A stretch of 64,000 nucleotides of DNA from Bacteroidota bacterium (lineage in GTDB: Bacteria > Bacteroidota > Bacteroidia > 2-12-FULL-35-15), in assembly GCA_016722565.1 (NCBI GenBank), contig JADKIU010000007.1, positions 248,001 to 312,000 of the forward strand, in the 5' to 3' direction. The notes under the pieces are model-generated. The model ran no database searches. It saw only the letters and a list, made by a program, of their open reading frames with translations, and was not told the DNA's origin. The translations under genes and the position numbers were made by a program. Position 1 is the first letter of the stretch; every line of letters begins with the position of its first letter. Of the stretch, positions 26,926-35,932 are shown in pieces.

Positions 26926-28059
26926 CTAGCTACCGTATTTTCTCATTTTTAAGCAAGATGGTCTGGGAACTTTTATTTCTTTTCCAGTCTTAGTTAACAA
27001 TCCTGTTTTATTGTCTCGTTTAAAAACAACAATGTTATTTGTAACTTGATTTGCTACGATAAGAAAATTACCTGTCGGGTCAAGTGTGAAGTTTCTCGGA
27101 TGATCACCATAGGTTGATTGATGTCCAACTAAAGTTAGTTTGCCATTATCCTGATCAATTGAGAATATGGAAATTGTGTTTTCGTTGTCCCAGCGATTGG
27201 AAGCGTAAAGAAAGAGTCCGTCAGGAGAAACATGAATATCTGCGCTATTGTATTCTTCCTGTAGTTTTGAGTAGGAAAATATTCGTTGTATACTGTCTAA
27301 TTTCCCATTTTCATATTTAAACGAAGTAATCGTTCCGCTAAGTTCTTCAATGCAATATGCAAAACGGTTGTTTGGATGAAAGGTGAAATGTCTTGGACCA
27401 CTGCCTAAAATGGTTGAATAGTCATAATTTCCTAACGACATTAAAGGTTGGTCGTCTTGTAAATTGAATTTGAAGACACGAATTTTATCCGCTCCTAAAT
27501 CCGGAAAGAAAATATATTCGAAGTCGGGCGAAAAAACGGCAGCATGTATATGAGCCTTGTCTTGTCTCCTAGCATTAGGACCATTTCCCTGAAACTGGAT
27601 TGTTTGTGAAGATGGATTTAGGCTACCATCTGGGTTTGTTTTAAAAACGGAAACCGTTCCTTCTGTGTAATTTCCATTAATAACAAATTCATTATTTCTA
27701 CTTGTTGTTAAATAAACAGGATTTTCACCACCACTCTTTTGTTTATTCAAGAATGTCAATGAGCCATTTATACTATCGAACTTAAACGCAGATACACTTC
27801 CTTCTTCAGGCAGCTTTGTGTCAGTGCAGGCATACACGTAATTACCAGCAGGCGACAATGTCAGGAATGAAGGATTGGTAATATTTTGTCCACTATACAC
27901 TTTCTTTAAGTTCCCTGTCTTAGAATTGAACTCATAAATGTAAATTCCTTTGTCTGGCTTTCCGTCAGTGTACGTTCCTATGAATAAATATGTTTTACTT
28001 AATTGTTCTGAGGCACAATATCCAATAGTTGTTAATAGTATTATTAGAAGGGTCCTCAT
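26926..28059 (-). CDS. Secreted lactonase family (6-phosphogluconolactonase-like) beta-propeller
   Basis: About 377 aa from ATG 28059 (MRTLLIILLTTIGYCA, signal peptide). The ORF opens at 28095, but that start lies in the recombination site. The seven-bladed propeller is evident in repeated blocks such as YLFIGTYTDGKPDKGIYIYEF, FLTLSPAGNYVYA, IHAAVFSPDFEYIFFPDLGADKIRVF and GPRHFTFHPNNRFAY, typical of the Pgl/lactonase_like family. The signal peptide points to a periplasmic role on an unknown substrate. The TAG stop uses bases of the cassette end. This is the most distal cassette with a recognisable end pair. Confidence 0.9.
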   Translation of the reverse strand: MRTLLIILLTTIGYCASEQLSKTYLFIGTYTDGKPDKGIYIYEFNSKTGNLKKVYSGQNITNPSFLTLSPAGNYVYACTDTKLPEEGSVSAFKFDSINGSLTFLNKQKSGGENPVYLTTSRNNEFVINGNYTEGTVSVFKTNPDGSLNPSSQTIQFQGNGPNARRQDKAHIHAAVFSPDFEYIFFPDLGADKIRVFKFNLQDDQPLMSLGNYDYSTILGSGPRHFTFHPNNRFAYCIEELSGTITSFKYENGKLDSIQRIFSYSKLQEEYNSADIHVSPDGLFLYASNRWDNENTISIFSIDQDNGKLTLVGHQSTYGDHPRNFTLDPTGNFLIVANQVTNNIVVFKRDNKTGLLTKTGKEIKVPRPSCLKMRKYGS

Positions 28060-28074
28060 TTTTTTAATATGACT

Positions 28075-28176
28075 GCTAACGTTTGGTGTCTTCAAGAAGG
28101 AGGGAAATTAAAAGTACAAATGTTCATTAGAAATCCAACGCTCAAATTTAGCACAAAAGCACCACATTTGTATAAC
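28075..28176 (-). repeat. Cassette site B (partly decayed)
   Basis: The left end GCTAACGTTTGGTGTCTT is intact. The right arm AAGCACCACATTTG pairs with it but lacks a clean TGTTA. Internal AGTACAAATG and GAAATCCAACGCTCAAAT resemble sites P and R. Confidence 0.7.
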
Positions 28177-28199
28177 AGATTTCATCGATTCGTAGTTTT

Positions 28200-29618
28200 C
28201 TATTTTCGTTTATTCATCATTGTATTCCAATCGAACTTATCTTTATTCGCTGTGTTACGTTTGGCTAATTCTGCAAGCATTGCGTCTAGTTTAGTTTTGT
28301 CCAACCAATTACCATTTACAAAAACACCTGCAATTTTACGAGTATTTTTTATAGCTATAAGCGGATTTTCATCAAGTAATATAAGGTCAGCAAATTTACC
28401 TGTTTCTATGCTCCCAATTTGTTTATCAATACCGAGCCACTGAGCAGAGAGCAATGTAGCTGAATTTAATGCTTCTTGTGTCGTCAGACCTGATTGAACT
28501 AATAATTCTAATTCATCGTGTAACGAAAAACCTGCTACAACTTCTGAAACACCTACATCTGTTCCTGCAACTATTGGTACTTCTGCATCTTTACAAGCCT
28601 TAACTAAAAGAAGATTAAACTTTACATATTGCTCAAAATGTGCAATATCTTCTGGACTATTCATTTTATTGTATTTATTGGCCGTAAGCCACTTGCTCTG
28701 TAGTAGTGGATGAACATATTTTAAGCTTGGCATGGATTTTATTTCGTCTAATGATTTTACTTGGCTTAAAATTTTTACCATCGTTATCAATGTAGGAGAA
28801 AGCCAACTACCATTCTCTTTCAAAAGCATTGCCATTTCTTTGGCTTCTTCTTCATTATATTTTATAGCATAATTTGATAATTCTTCTGCATGAGCTACTA
28901 AACTAAATCCTTTCACAAAAACTTCTTTCAACTTTCCTTCAAAAGAATCAGGAATATGACCAACAACTTTTATTTGTAGTTTATTGGCCTCATCAATAAT
29001 TGCATTATAAGTTTCAATATTCAAATTAGCATATACCTTTATAAAGTCGTAGCCTTCTACTTTTGCACTTCGCACTGCTTGACGCCCATCTTCTGGAGTA
29101 TTTACATTGCGACCTTGCCCTTCACCACCATCAATCAATGCAGCCAAAGCCATACGTGGACCAATAAGATAGCCTTTCTCAATTTCTTTTTTTTGCGCAA
29201 TGTGATTTGTGTTCGAATTTAATTCTAATACTGTAGTTACGCCATTAGCAATAAATGGTGTCATAATATCTTGTGTGTTAAAAACCAAGTCGGGTAATTG
29301 TGCTGGCTTTTTTTGTCCCAAATAAAAGTCCGTTGGCAAATGAACGTGCATATCAATAAGTCCCGGGATTAACCATTTACCTTTGCCGTCAATAATTTTA
29401 GCTCCCTTGGGAATAGCGCCATTTATAGATTCTATTTGATTGCCAGAAATAACTACTGTTGCATTCTCCAAAATTTCATTTTGCGCTGCCATAGTGATGA
29501 CATTCACATTTTTGATAACAAATGCAATTTGCTGATTAACTTGTTTGTCATTAATTTTCTGTCCTAATGTTAACGTTGTCGAGAAAATTAGAATTAAGAT
29601 TATAAAAATATTTTTCAT
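28200..29618 (-). CDS. Secreted amidohydrolase family protein
   Basis: About 472 aa from ATG 29618 (MKNIFIILILIFSTTLTLG, signal peptide); the first 17 codons of the longer frame would lie in the site region. It has LIDMHVHLPTD (metal-binding HxH), GYDFIKVYANL (Lys position of the fold), VVGHIPDSFEGK, FSLVAHAEEL and IVAGTDVGVSEVVAGFSLHDEL (metal Asp). The ending IGSIETGKFADLILLDENPL is standard for imidazolonepropionase-like amidohydrolases. It probably hydrolyses a cyclic amide or peptide in the periplasm. Confidence 0.92.
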   Translation of the reverse strand: MKNIFIILILIFSTTLTLGQKINDKQVNQQIAFVIKNVNVITMAAQNEILENATVVISGNQIESINGAIPKGAKIIDGKGKWLIPGLIDMHVHLPTDFYLGQKKPAQLPDLVFNTQDIMTPFIANGVTTVLELNSNTNHIAQKKEIEKGYLIGPRMALAALIDGGEGQGRNVNTPEDGRQAVRSAKVEGYDFIKVYANLNIETYNAIIDEANKLQIKVVGHIPDSFEGKLKEVFVKGFSLVAHAEELSNYAIKYNEEEAKEMAMLLKENGSWLSPTLITMVKILSQVKSLDEIKSMPSLKYVHPLLQSKWLTANKYNKMNSPEDIAHFEQYVKFNLLLVKACKDAEVPIVAGTDVGVSEVVAGFSLHDELELLVQSGLTTQEALNSATLLSAQWLGIDKQIGSIETGKFADLILLDENPLIAIKNTRKIAGVFVNGNWLDKTKLDAMLAELAKRNTANKDKFDWNTMMNKRK

Positions 29619-29663
29619 TTTTTTTGTTTGTAAATTGTTTGTTGTGAGATACTGTAAAATGAC

Positions 29664-29756
29664 CGCCAACGTTATTCAGCTAAAAATAGTTAGAAATTTC
29701 GAAGCACAAAGCTTTTGTAACTATTCAACCGCCAATTTCTTGTAGCTGCTGCTAGC
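29664..29756 (-). repeat. Cassette site C
   Basis: CAGCTAAAAATAGTTAGAAATT pairs with AATTTCTTGTAGCTG. The right end reads GCTGCTGCTA (TGTTA mutated to TGCTA). The internal CGAAGCACAAAGCTT and CGCCAATTTCTTGTAGCTGCTG are shared with sites E and L. The cassette to its right starts GCTAGCTCCT-G-TTTT. Confidence 0.8.
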
Positions 29757-29790
29757 TCCTGTTTTTCTTTTCTTCATTGATGTTGTGTTG

Positions 29791-30825
29791 TTATTTAAGA
29801 TAAACAAAGTCCGTGTATTTGAATTTCTGAAAACCTCTTGGAAAGGTTTTCGTATTAAATGTCTGTTGTTTTATCCAGTCCTCAATTTCAATTTTCAGTT
29901 TTGGGTTGTCAATATAATTATCTTTTTTAGTGTCGTTTCTTGTGCTTGGAGAAGTGTAAACATCTTCACATTTACCTTCTTTATTGATTAGTAAAGTGTG
30001 AAAATATATTTGAATAACGGCACTATCTCTGTCTCCATTTGATACTCTTTTGTTTAAAAGTTCTGCAAGTCCTTGGTCAATTGTTTTTCCATTTTGTAAT
30101 TCTGGCAAAAGAAACTTGTCAGGGTATTTTACCTTTTTATATTTTCTTTTAAATATGGTTGGTGTCCAATTAGATTTTTGTTTTAATGTTTCATAGCCAT
30201 TTTTTCGGTCGGTAATTTGTCCTGTTGTTACTTCAATTACAATTAGTTGATTGTCTACTGTGATAAGGTAGAGTTTATCCATTTCAATAAAAGCAGGATG
30301 CTGATCCATTTTGTTTTTCAAAGCATCTTTTGTCGTATCAGTTACCATGTAATTCCAAGAAAACCAGTTTCCAACTTCATTTATTTTAATTTTAGAGGTG
30401 TCAATTTTTAGTTCACTAAAATCTATCGTCTTGAATAGTTTGCCGTCTTTATAAATGGTCACGGCTTTTCCATCATATAAAACAGGTTCAATTGTAACTT
30501 TACCGCTATCATCCACTATTTCAAATGGCTGACGATAATTAAGAAAAAAGTCAAACTCAATTAAATATTGTCCGTTGTTGGTCGTGAAAAATGGAGTTGA
30601 AAAATATTTGTCAATTGAGTAAAGGAGTTTGCCATTAGAATAAACGAACGTTTGTCCAGGTCCATAACCTCCGTCATAAACTCCGTATGGGACGGAATAT
30701 GATTTTATTTTTCCATCTTCTGTCTTTTGAGTATATGGATAAATAGGTGCCCAAGTTGTCGCAAAAGCAGTTACTGCAAAAATTGTCAGCAAAAAAGTCG
30801 TCCCTATGATTTTAAGTAATTTCAA
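29791..30825 (-). CDS. Secreted protein of unknown function with TonB-C-like end
   Basis: 344 aa. The signal peptide is MKLLKIIGTTFLLTIFAVTAFA. The mature part has repeated YDGGYGPG-, YSNGKLLYSIDKYF- and YKDGKLFKTIDF-type beta blocks. The last 90 residues (AVIQIYFHTLLINKEGKCEDVY and a final beta hairpin) look like a degenerate TonB C-terminal domain, without the usual inner-membrane anchor. Function is unknown. The cassette has about 50 bp of 5' leader before site D. Confidence 0.72.
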   Translation of the reverse strand: MKLLKIIGTTFLLTIFAVTAFATTWAPIYPYTQKTEDGKIKSYSVPYGVYDGGYGPGQTFVYSNGKLLYSIDKYFSTPFFTTNNGQYLIEFDFFLNYRQPFEIVDDSGKVTIEPVLYDGKAVTIYKDGKLFKTIDFSELKIDTSKIKINEVGNWFSWNYMVTDTTKDALKNKMDQHPAFIEMDKLYLITVDNQLIVIEVTTGQITDRKNGYETLKQKSNWTPTIFKRKYKKVKYPDKFLLPELQNGKTIDQGLAELLNKRVSNGDRDSAVIQIYFHTLLINKEGKCEDVYTSPSTRNDTKKDNYIDNPKLKIEIEDWIKQQTFNTKTFPRGFQKFKYTDFVYLK

Positions 30826-30877
30826 TATCGATTCTTTAGTTGTATGTTTATGTTTATAAGGTCGCCCTAAAATTGTA

Positions 30878-31004
30878 TCTAGTGGTTTACCGCAATGTGT
30901 TGGTGGTCTTATGAAATCGAAAACGGTCTACCAGCAATATGTTTATTAAATGCTCAAATATTTCTATTCGAACTGTTCGCCCACTAGCGCAAAACCGTGT
31001 TAGC
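30878..31004 (-). repeat. Cassette site D
   Basis: Left arm GGTTTACCGCAATGTGTTGGTGG (outer TAAC mutated) pairs with the right arm GCCCACTAGCGCAAAACCGTG, ending TGTTAGC. It shares AAACGGTCTACCAGC and TATTAAATGCTCAAAT with site I. The TAA stop of the next gene (31000-31002) lies in its TGTTA end. Confidence 0.82.
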
Positions 31005-31641
31005 GGTTCGTTGCTTTTTTTTGTTCTCCCATTTTAATATGTACAAAGTCTTCATATTTTGTAAAATATTCCAGTCCTAAAACTAATAGTATTGAGCTTA
31101 TAGAATATACTTTCTGCATTATAAAGGCTAATTCCAAATAACTAAAGCCATATAAGAAAAAGAAAATATAATAAGTTAATAAACATAATATACAGCTAAA
31201 TTTAAGTAACTGTAGTTTTGACTTCAAGATAAAGAAAGTAATTATAAATAGCCCAAACAATGTTAAAACAATTGAAATTGTTCCGAGGTCGTGGAAGGGT
31301 GTTGCAATTAAGAAAATGAATAAAATGTTGATAAACCCTATATATTTTAGAACATTTGCCCACACTTTTATTGAAATTTTTTTCGACATATTTATAAAAA
31401 AAGTTCCAAATCCAACCGACTGAAATGCCATTCCAAGAATTGCCCAAATCCTGCCAGGATTTTCTAAACCATTAATCGCTTTTGACTCAAATAAATTGCT
31501 AATAAAATTTTTTGACCATCCAAAGCCAACAGAATTTTTGTCAAGTAACGAACCACCTGGATATCCAAATGCTGCTATTACAATTAATATAACTGAAATA
31601 ATCATGCATATAAAAACCAAATATTTCTTAATTAAAATCAT
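31000..31641 (-). CDS. Membrane protein, six TM helices (DUF998-like)
   Basis: 213 aa with hydrophobic segments near residues 7-27, 66-86, 94-114, 119-139, 145-165 and 170-192. The motif GSLLDKNSVGFGWSKNFISNLF after the first helix and the general pattern suggest a DUF998-type integral membrane protein, but the match is weak. The TAA stop is formed by the end of site D. It is the only gene of its cassette. Confidence 0.75.
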   Translation of the reverse strand: MILIKKYLVFICMIISVILIVIAAFGYPGGSLLDKNSVGFGWSKNFISNLFESKAINGLENPGRIWAILGMAFQSVGFGTFFINMSKKISIKVWANVLKYIGFINILFIFLIATPFHDLGTISIVLTLFGLFIITFFILKSKLQLLKFSCILCLLTYYIFFFLYGFSYLELAFIMQKVYSISSILLVLGLEYFTKYEDFVHIKMGEQKKATNR

Positions 31642-31700
31642 CTATTTAATAATATTATCCAATACGTTAAAACGTTGCTGCATATTCATTTGCAATGAGC

Positions 31701-31829
31701 GATAAAGGGTTGCTACCAATAGAAGTTGGCGATTTCGGAGACGAAACTTGTATGTCACCTTAGACCTTGATACGAAGCACAAAGCTTCATTTAACAACTG
31801 AATCGCCAATTTCTTGTAGGTACTTCTAT
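31701..31829 (-). repeat. Cassette site E
   Basis: GCTACCAATAGAAGTTGGCGATT pairs with AATCGCCAATTTCTTGTAGGTAC. Both outer ends have decayed (GATAAAGG on the left, TTCTATATG on the right). The internal GATTTCGGAGACGAAA and TTGATACGAAGCACAAAGCTTCA are almost identical to site L. Confidence 0.82.
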
Positions 31830-32878
31830 ATGCCGTTTTTAATCTTTTCAAAGTCCATAAAGTATTTATTATGGTCAAAATTAATAATTGATTCTCTCGC
31901 GTTCTTAGAAAATTGCGAATAATCCGCATCTGTCATTTTGTAAAATTGATTTATCCTTTCTTTAAAATCATTTGCCGTGACGCAAAAATATCCATTGACT
32001 CCATCAACAACAACAGAATTATTTTCAGGCAGATTTGTACTTAATACTGGAACGCCATTATTCATGTACTGCTTTGCTTTAATTCCCGATTTGGATATTT
32101 GCATTTCAGAATTTGTTAATGTAGCAATACCTACATCAAATGACACAATTTTCTTTTGAATTTCAACTTCGTTGTTCCAATCTATATTTAAAGGAATTTC
32201 AATTTCAATATTTGAGTTGCCTTGAAAATACGTCTTAATAAGATCAATGTCCTCAAATTTAACAACTCCAATGACAATCAATTTTATATGAAAGTTCAAT
32301 TCTTTCAAAGCTGGAAATATGAGTTCCATAAAGCTGTTTTTATGGTCTCCACCAAATCCGCCAATCCATCCGATAGTAAAAATGGCACTTCTGTTCTTCT
32401 TAATTATTCCCAAGTCAACAATTGGAGAAGTTGTATGAATAACTTGATGGTTAAATTGGCTTAAATATTCTTGTATTTGTTTACTACCCGCTGATATTTT
32501 TTTGCAGTGTTTAGCGAAAAAATGTATTGTTTTAGGGTTTACTTCTAAGTAGTCAGCATCATCAAGGTCGTAAACTGTATCTTTATTTCTAATTCTAATA
32601 AGTAATTTCAAAAGACTAGCATATAAGAAATGTGAGTGAACTCTCTGAATTACAATTAAAGAATTCGGCTTTCTAATAAAAAGAGCTGCTAAATATGCTT
32701 TTACAAATAAGTAAATTCCCTTTGGTCTATAACTGGGGACAATAAAGTAATTTCCAACACCTTTATTATCTTTAAAAAAGTCCAGCGGGTATTTTGCTCT
32801 ATATCTTACACTAGGTGAGTCTAGGTTATAATATGCGAACCAATATATAAATTCAATTTTTTTCTGCTCTAATTTCAA
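31826..32878 (-). CDS. Glycosyltransferase, GT4-like
   Basis: 350 aa, likely from TTG 32878 with AAAGG about 12 nt upstream; no ATG fits better. The N-terminal half has a Rossmann-like SPSVRYRAKYPLDFF and VYDLDDADYLE, and the C-terminal half has TIGWIGGFGGDHKNS and the donor-site-like segment ISKSGIKAKQYMNNGVPVL. This is the GT-B/GT4 pattern of sugar transfer in cell-surface glycan synthesis. The TAG stop lies in the end of site E. It is an unusual integron-type cargo because it is a full-size enzyme. Confidence 0.85.
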   Translation of the reverse strand: MKLEQKKIEFIYWFAYYNLDSPSVRYRAKYPLDFFKDNKGVGNYFIVPSYRPKGIYLFVKAYLAALFIRKPNSLIVIQRVHSHFLYASLLKLLIRIRNKDTVYDLDDADYLEVNPKTIHFFAKHCKKISAGSKQIQEYLSQFNHQVIHTTSPIVDLGIIKKNRSAIFTIGWIGGFGGDHKNSFMELIFPALKELNFHIKLIVIGVVKFEDIDLIKTYFQGNSNIEIEIPLNIDWNNEVEIQKKIVSFDVGIATLTNSEMQISKSGIKAKQYMNNGVPVLSTNLPENNSVVVDGVNGYFCVTANDFKERINQFYKMTDADYSQFSKNARESIINFDHNKYFMDFEKIKNGI

Positions 32879-32900
32879 TGTGTGGACCTTTAAAATGACC

Positions 32901-33102
32901 GATAACGATTTGCAGCCATGTGATGTACTGGTAGTACTTGCACAAAACTGTCTTAACCTCTAAATTTTACCTGTCTGCCGACAGGCAGATTAAATGTACT
33001 GAACTAAATGGAAAATGCAAAATATCCCGCCCCATCGGGGCACCGATAAAAGCCGCATTTGCAACTTGCACTATCTCAGAATTTATTTTAGGTGCTGTTA
33101 GC
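32901..33102 (-). repeat. Cassette site F
   Basis: Starts GATAACGATTTGCAGC and ends TTTAGGTGCTGTTAGC, with internal CAAAACTGTCTTAACC, AAATGTACTGAACTAAATGG and CGCATTTGCAACTTGCA shared with site G. At about 200 bp it is the longest site, because it carries a CTGTCTGCCGACAGGCAG palindrome and a CCCGCCCCATCGGGGC stretch in the middle. Confidence 0.85.
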
Positions 33103-33132
33103 AGCAGTTATTCAGTGATAGTTTTGAACGTG

Positions 33133-33651
33133 CTAGTTTACTTCTGCATTAGTTGTCTCTCCCTCTTTTATCTTAAAATCAATTAAGGATTCCTCCGGGT
33201 TCGCCAAATTATATATTACGCGATAGAGACCATTTGGCACTTGTATGCCGGCTATTTCTTCACCACCATAAACCGGGCTAGCTTTCGATACGTATCGTCT
33301 TCCATTAACTGTATAATAATATTCCACATCATCTGATAGCCCACGTAAATCTATCCATTGTGTTGTAGTCCCCACGGTAAATGCTGGATTCTGCTTTATT
33401 CTGTTAATTAATCTATCCTTCTTAATGGTAGGGTAGGCAAACATAATTGCAAAGATTATTGCAAACACACTAACATCTATTCTGATGATCTTCTTGAATT
33501 TGGTCGTAAAATTATTGTCGACTTTTAATCCGATTATTATAATATTAGAAATTGCCAGCAGTAAAAGAACGACAGCTGCGGTCAAAAGAATTGTCGACAA
33601 TCTTTGATTTTGTTGAAAGATATATTGGCTGTCTAGCAATGAATGTGTCAT
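33133..33651 (-). CDS. Membrane protein of unknown function, two TM helices
   Basis: 172 aa. Two transmembrane helices (about residues 20-41 and 58-73) are followed by a beta-rich domain with VEYYYTVNGRRYVSKASPVYGGEE, close in pattern to DUF3592-type extracytoplasmic domains. It is the single gene of a cassette. Its ends (GTTAGCAGCA-G-TTAT and GTTAGCAGTA-A-TTAT) show the terminal repeat well. Confidence 0.75.
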   Translation of the reverse strand: MTHSLLDSQYIFQQNQRLSTILLTAAVVLLLLAISNIIIIGLKVDNNFTTKFKKIIRIDVSVFAIIFAIMFAYPTIKKDRLINRIKQNPAFTVGTTTQWIDLRGLSDDVEYYYTVNGRRYVSKASPVYGGEEIAGIQVPNGLYRVIYNLANPEESLIDFKIKEGETTNAEVN

Positions 33652-33698
33652 TCGAGATACTCTTTTGGCGTGAATGGTGCGTTTCTCATATAATTACT

Positions 33699-33869
33699 GC
33701 TAACGTTTGGCAGCTAAAAGAAGTGCGGGTTTACTTGCACAAAAATTTCTTAACTGATAAACTTTATTAAATGTACTGAACTAAATGGCAAATGCAAAAA
33801 ATATTCTTCCGTTGAAAAAATGCATTTGCAACTTGCAGGAACTCCGCATTGCGTGCAACCTGTGTTAGC
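33699..33869 (-). repeat. Cassette site G
   Basis: GCTAACGTTTGGCAGC at the left end, TGTGTTAGC at the right. AGAAGTGCGGG pairs with CTCCGCATTGCG, and an inner GCAAATGCA pairs with TGCATTTGC. Confidence 0.88.
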
Positions 33870-33878
33870 AAACGTTTT

Positions 33879-34817
33879 TTATTGTCTTTCAGTAATTAGA
33901 TTACCATCGCGGTCAACATAAATTAATTTTAATTTCCAGTTGTCTTTTGAGTCAATATAATTAATAAGCAAATATGTGTCATAGCTGTTTTTTTCTATTC
34001 GCCAATTGCCCGCTATAGATGTTTCTCTAAATTCGAAACACCCTTCACCTCGTTGTCTGTAAAATAAATTCTTTGTTAGAAAGTCGTAATAATTGGTTTT
34101 TGAAAAATTATTGTTACAATCTTCTCCGTATCGTCCATTATATGTCCTACACTTAGTAAAGATCATTCTTGGAGATGTTTCATTATCACAAGAACGAAGC
34201 ATCCATCTTCCTTTTAATAACATTATTAAACTGTCTATAGGCGATTCTATAGCCAAATTTTTCGTGTAAATATTTTTTGTGCTGTCTAAGTCGTAATTGA
34301 TTTGTTTCAATTCAAATCCGTTCATATGTTTCCAAATTCCAACTCGCTTTCCTCTATTGTATTCTCCTTCCCAATAGTCAGAAAATTCTGACTGGTTAGA
34401 ATACTCTATAAATTTTCCTGTTTTTAGAATTCCTCTGAAATAAAATATCATATAAGACATTTCTGCAGTGGTGATGTCTTCAATCATTGAAGTGTCGGCA
34501 CCAATTATTTTGTCTGTTATAATATAATTACCAATTGTTTTGTAATTGCCGTCTGGAGAGTATTCAATACAATGAAATAGATTGTCTGTAATGCGGAAAT
34601 ATTCAAAATTTGCTTGTGATTTTTCCAGAAATGAAATTTTAACATAAAGTATTTTCCCATCTGATTTAATTACTCTGTTCTCATAACCATGAAGTCTGTC
34701 ATAAGTTCGTTGATTCCAAAAGTCAATAATGGTGTCTCTTTTTTGTTTTTCAATTTTGGGCTGTCCGAAAGCTGATAAGGATAAAAGGAATAATATGATG
34801 ATATGTACATTTCTCAT
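33879..34817 (-). CDS. Secreted protein with MORN-like repeat
   Basis: 312 aa. The signal peptide is MRNVHIIILFLLSLSAFG. The middle holds a MORN/YwqK-like unit (GKFIEYSNQSEFSDYWEGEYN, RGKRVGIWKH). The C-terminal part has several Cys (RSCDNE, KCRTYNGRYGEDC, EGCFEF) that could form disulfides. Function is unknown. The cassette's ends read GTTAGCAAAC-G-TTTT and ATTAGCAACC-A-TTTT. Confidence 0.75.
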   Translation of the reverse strand: MRNVHIIILFLLSLSAFGQPKIEKQKRDTIIDFWNQRTYDRLHGYENRVIKSDGKILYVKISFLEKSQANFEYFRITDNLFHCIEYSPDGNYKTIGNYIITDKIIGADTSMIEDITTAEMSYMIFYFRGILKTGKFIEYSNQSEFSDYWEGEYNRGKRVGIWKHMNGFELKQINYDLDSTKNIYTKNLAIESPIDSLIMLLKGRWMLRSCDNETSPRMIFTKCRTYNGRYGEDCNNNFSKTNYYDFLTKNLFYRQRGEGCFEFRETSIAGNWRIEKNSYDTYLLINYIDSKDNWKLKLIYVDRDGNLITERQ

Positions 34818-34847
34818 GATTGGTGTGTCGTTTTCTTGAAAATGGTT

Positions 34848-35019
34848 GCTAATGGTTTGCAGCTAGAACTTGTGCGGTTTTGGAACACTCGTCTACCGAA
34901 ACGTTTAAATAAAGATACTATGTTTCTAGGCAATTTGAAAATGAAAATACGTTTCGCGGAGCGACCTTGAATTTGCAAATGCTTTGATGTCGCCCGCATA
35001 AGTTTTAGGTGCTGTTAGA
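34848..35019 (-). repeat. Cassette site H
   Basis: Left GCTAATGGTTTGCAGC (TAACG mutated to TAATG), right TTTTAGGTGCTGTTAGA. GCAGCTAGAACTTGTGCGG pairs with CCCGCATAAGTTTTAGGTGC. Confidence 0.85.
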
Positions 35020-35041
35020 GTAGGCCTTCTTCTCGACAGTG

Positions 35042-35932
35042 TTAATTCAAGTCAAATGATTGTCTAAACTTGTCATTGCTCAAAATCTCGTTCAGTATTT
35101 TTTTAGTCGTAATGGTGCTATTTTTAAATGGATGTTGTTTGAATAAATTAGAATAAATTTTGTCCCTTTCATTCAATAAATTATCTACCGTATTTTCTGA
35201 AAGTTCATAAATACGATTTGAAAAGTCTGAATGCCATTTTAGATTTTCTGGATTTACATACCCTTTTTCAATAAATCCTTTTGTCTTTTTTGGGCAACGA
35301 CAAGTATTGTTGCTGTTTACTAAACCACATCTGTTATGCATCCATTCATAAAGGTCTTTTCTGGCTCTTGTTAGTCGTTGTCTGAAATTGTCGGTACTTA
35401 TTTCAAAAATTTCTGCACCTAAATTATGGTCAATTTCAAAAACATCACCAAGAATATAAGTTAGCCGTTGTTCTCTATCTAAGCACATAATCATGCCTGC
35501 CATACAAGCTACTTTGGCTTCTTCAATTTCCCATTTCATTTTGTTTTCTTCTTCATTTGTCAATTCTACAAGCGGTGAACTTTCTATTGTTTTGAAAAAG
35601 TTTTTAAACCCTGCTTCGTAACGCATTTCGATGGGTGCTTTTTTAGCATTAAGAAAATGATTAAAAGTAATTCTATAAAGCCAAGTTCTAAACTGTGCTT
35701 TGCTGGCATCATAATTTCCTAGATTGGCAATTACTTTTATGAGGACTTCTTGTGTGGCATCTTCTGCATCTGCAATATGATTAAAATATTTCAGGGCTAC
35801 ATTGTAAATGTAACCCTGATGATTCTCTACTAATGTATTCAATGCAAGTTTACCTCCATTCAAACAAGATTGTATGAGTGCTAAATCGTCTTGTTGATTA
35901 TAGGCTTTATTGCTAAATGGATTTTTTGTCAT
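35042..35932 (-). CDS. Sigma-70 family RNA polymerase sigma factor
   Basis: 296 aa. Region 2 (about residues 28-95) has YFNHIADAEDATQEVLIKV and FRTWLYRITFNHFLN. Region 4 (about 150-195) has CLDREQRLTYILGDVFEIDH and ISTDNFRQRLTRARKDL. A Cys-rich segment follows (RCGL, TCRCPKKTKGF) and then a helical C-terminal extension of about 85 residues. This is an ECF-like factor. Its start overlaps the stop of the upstream gene by one base (TAATG). A sigma factor as cassette cargo could reprogram host expression. Confidence 0.9.
   Translation of the reverse strand: MTKNPFSNKAYNQQDDLALIQSCLNGGKLALNTLVENHQGYIYNVALKYFNHIADAEDATQEVLIKVIANLGNYDASKAQFRTWLYRITFNHFLNAKKAPIEMRYEAGFKNFFKTIESSPLVELTNEEENKMKWEIEEAKVACMAGMIMCLDREQRLTYILGDVFEIDHNLGAEIFEISTDNFRQRLTRARKDLYEWMHNRCGLVNSNNTCRCPKKTKGFIEKGYVNPENLKWHSDFSNRIYELSENTVDNLLNERDKIYSNLFKQHPFKNSTITTKKILNEILSNDKFRQSFDLN

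Noticed and set aside
28060..28095. Upstream start of the lactonase gene
   Set aside because: These codons lie in the recombination site and cassette end; the signal peptide begins at 28059.
31202..31447. 81-codon minus-strand ORF inside the six-TM gene
   Set aside because: It overlaps the membrane protein in another frame and has no features of its own.
32938..33186. Plus-strand 82-codon ORF across site F
   Set aside because: It is made mostly of recombination-site sequence and would read into the neighbouring minus-strand gene.
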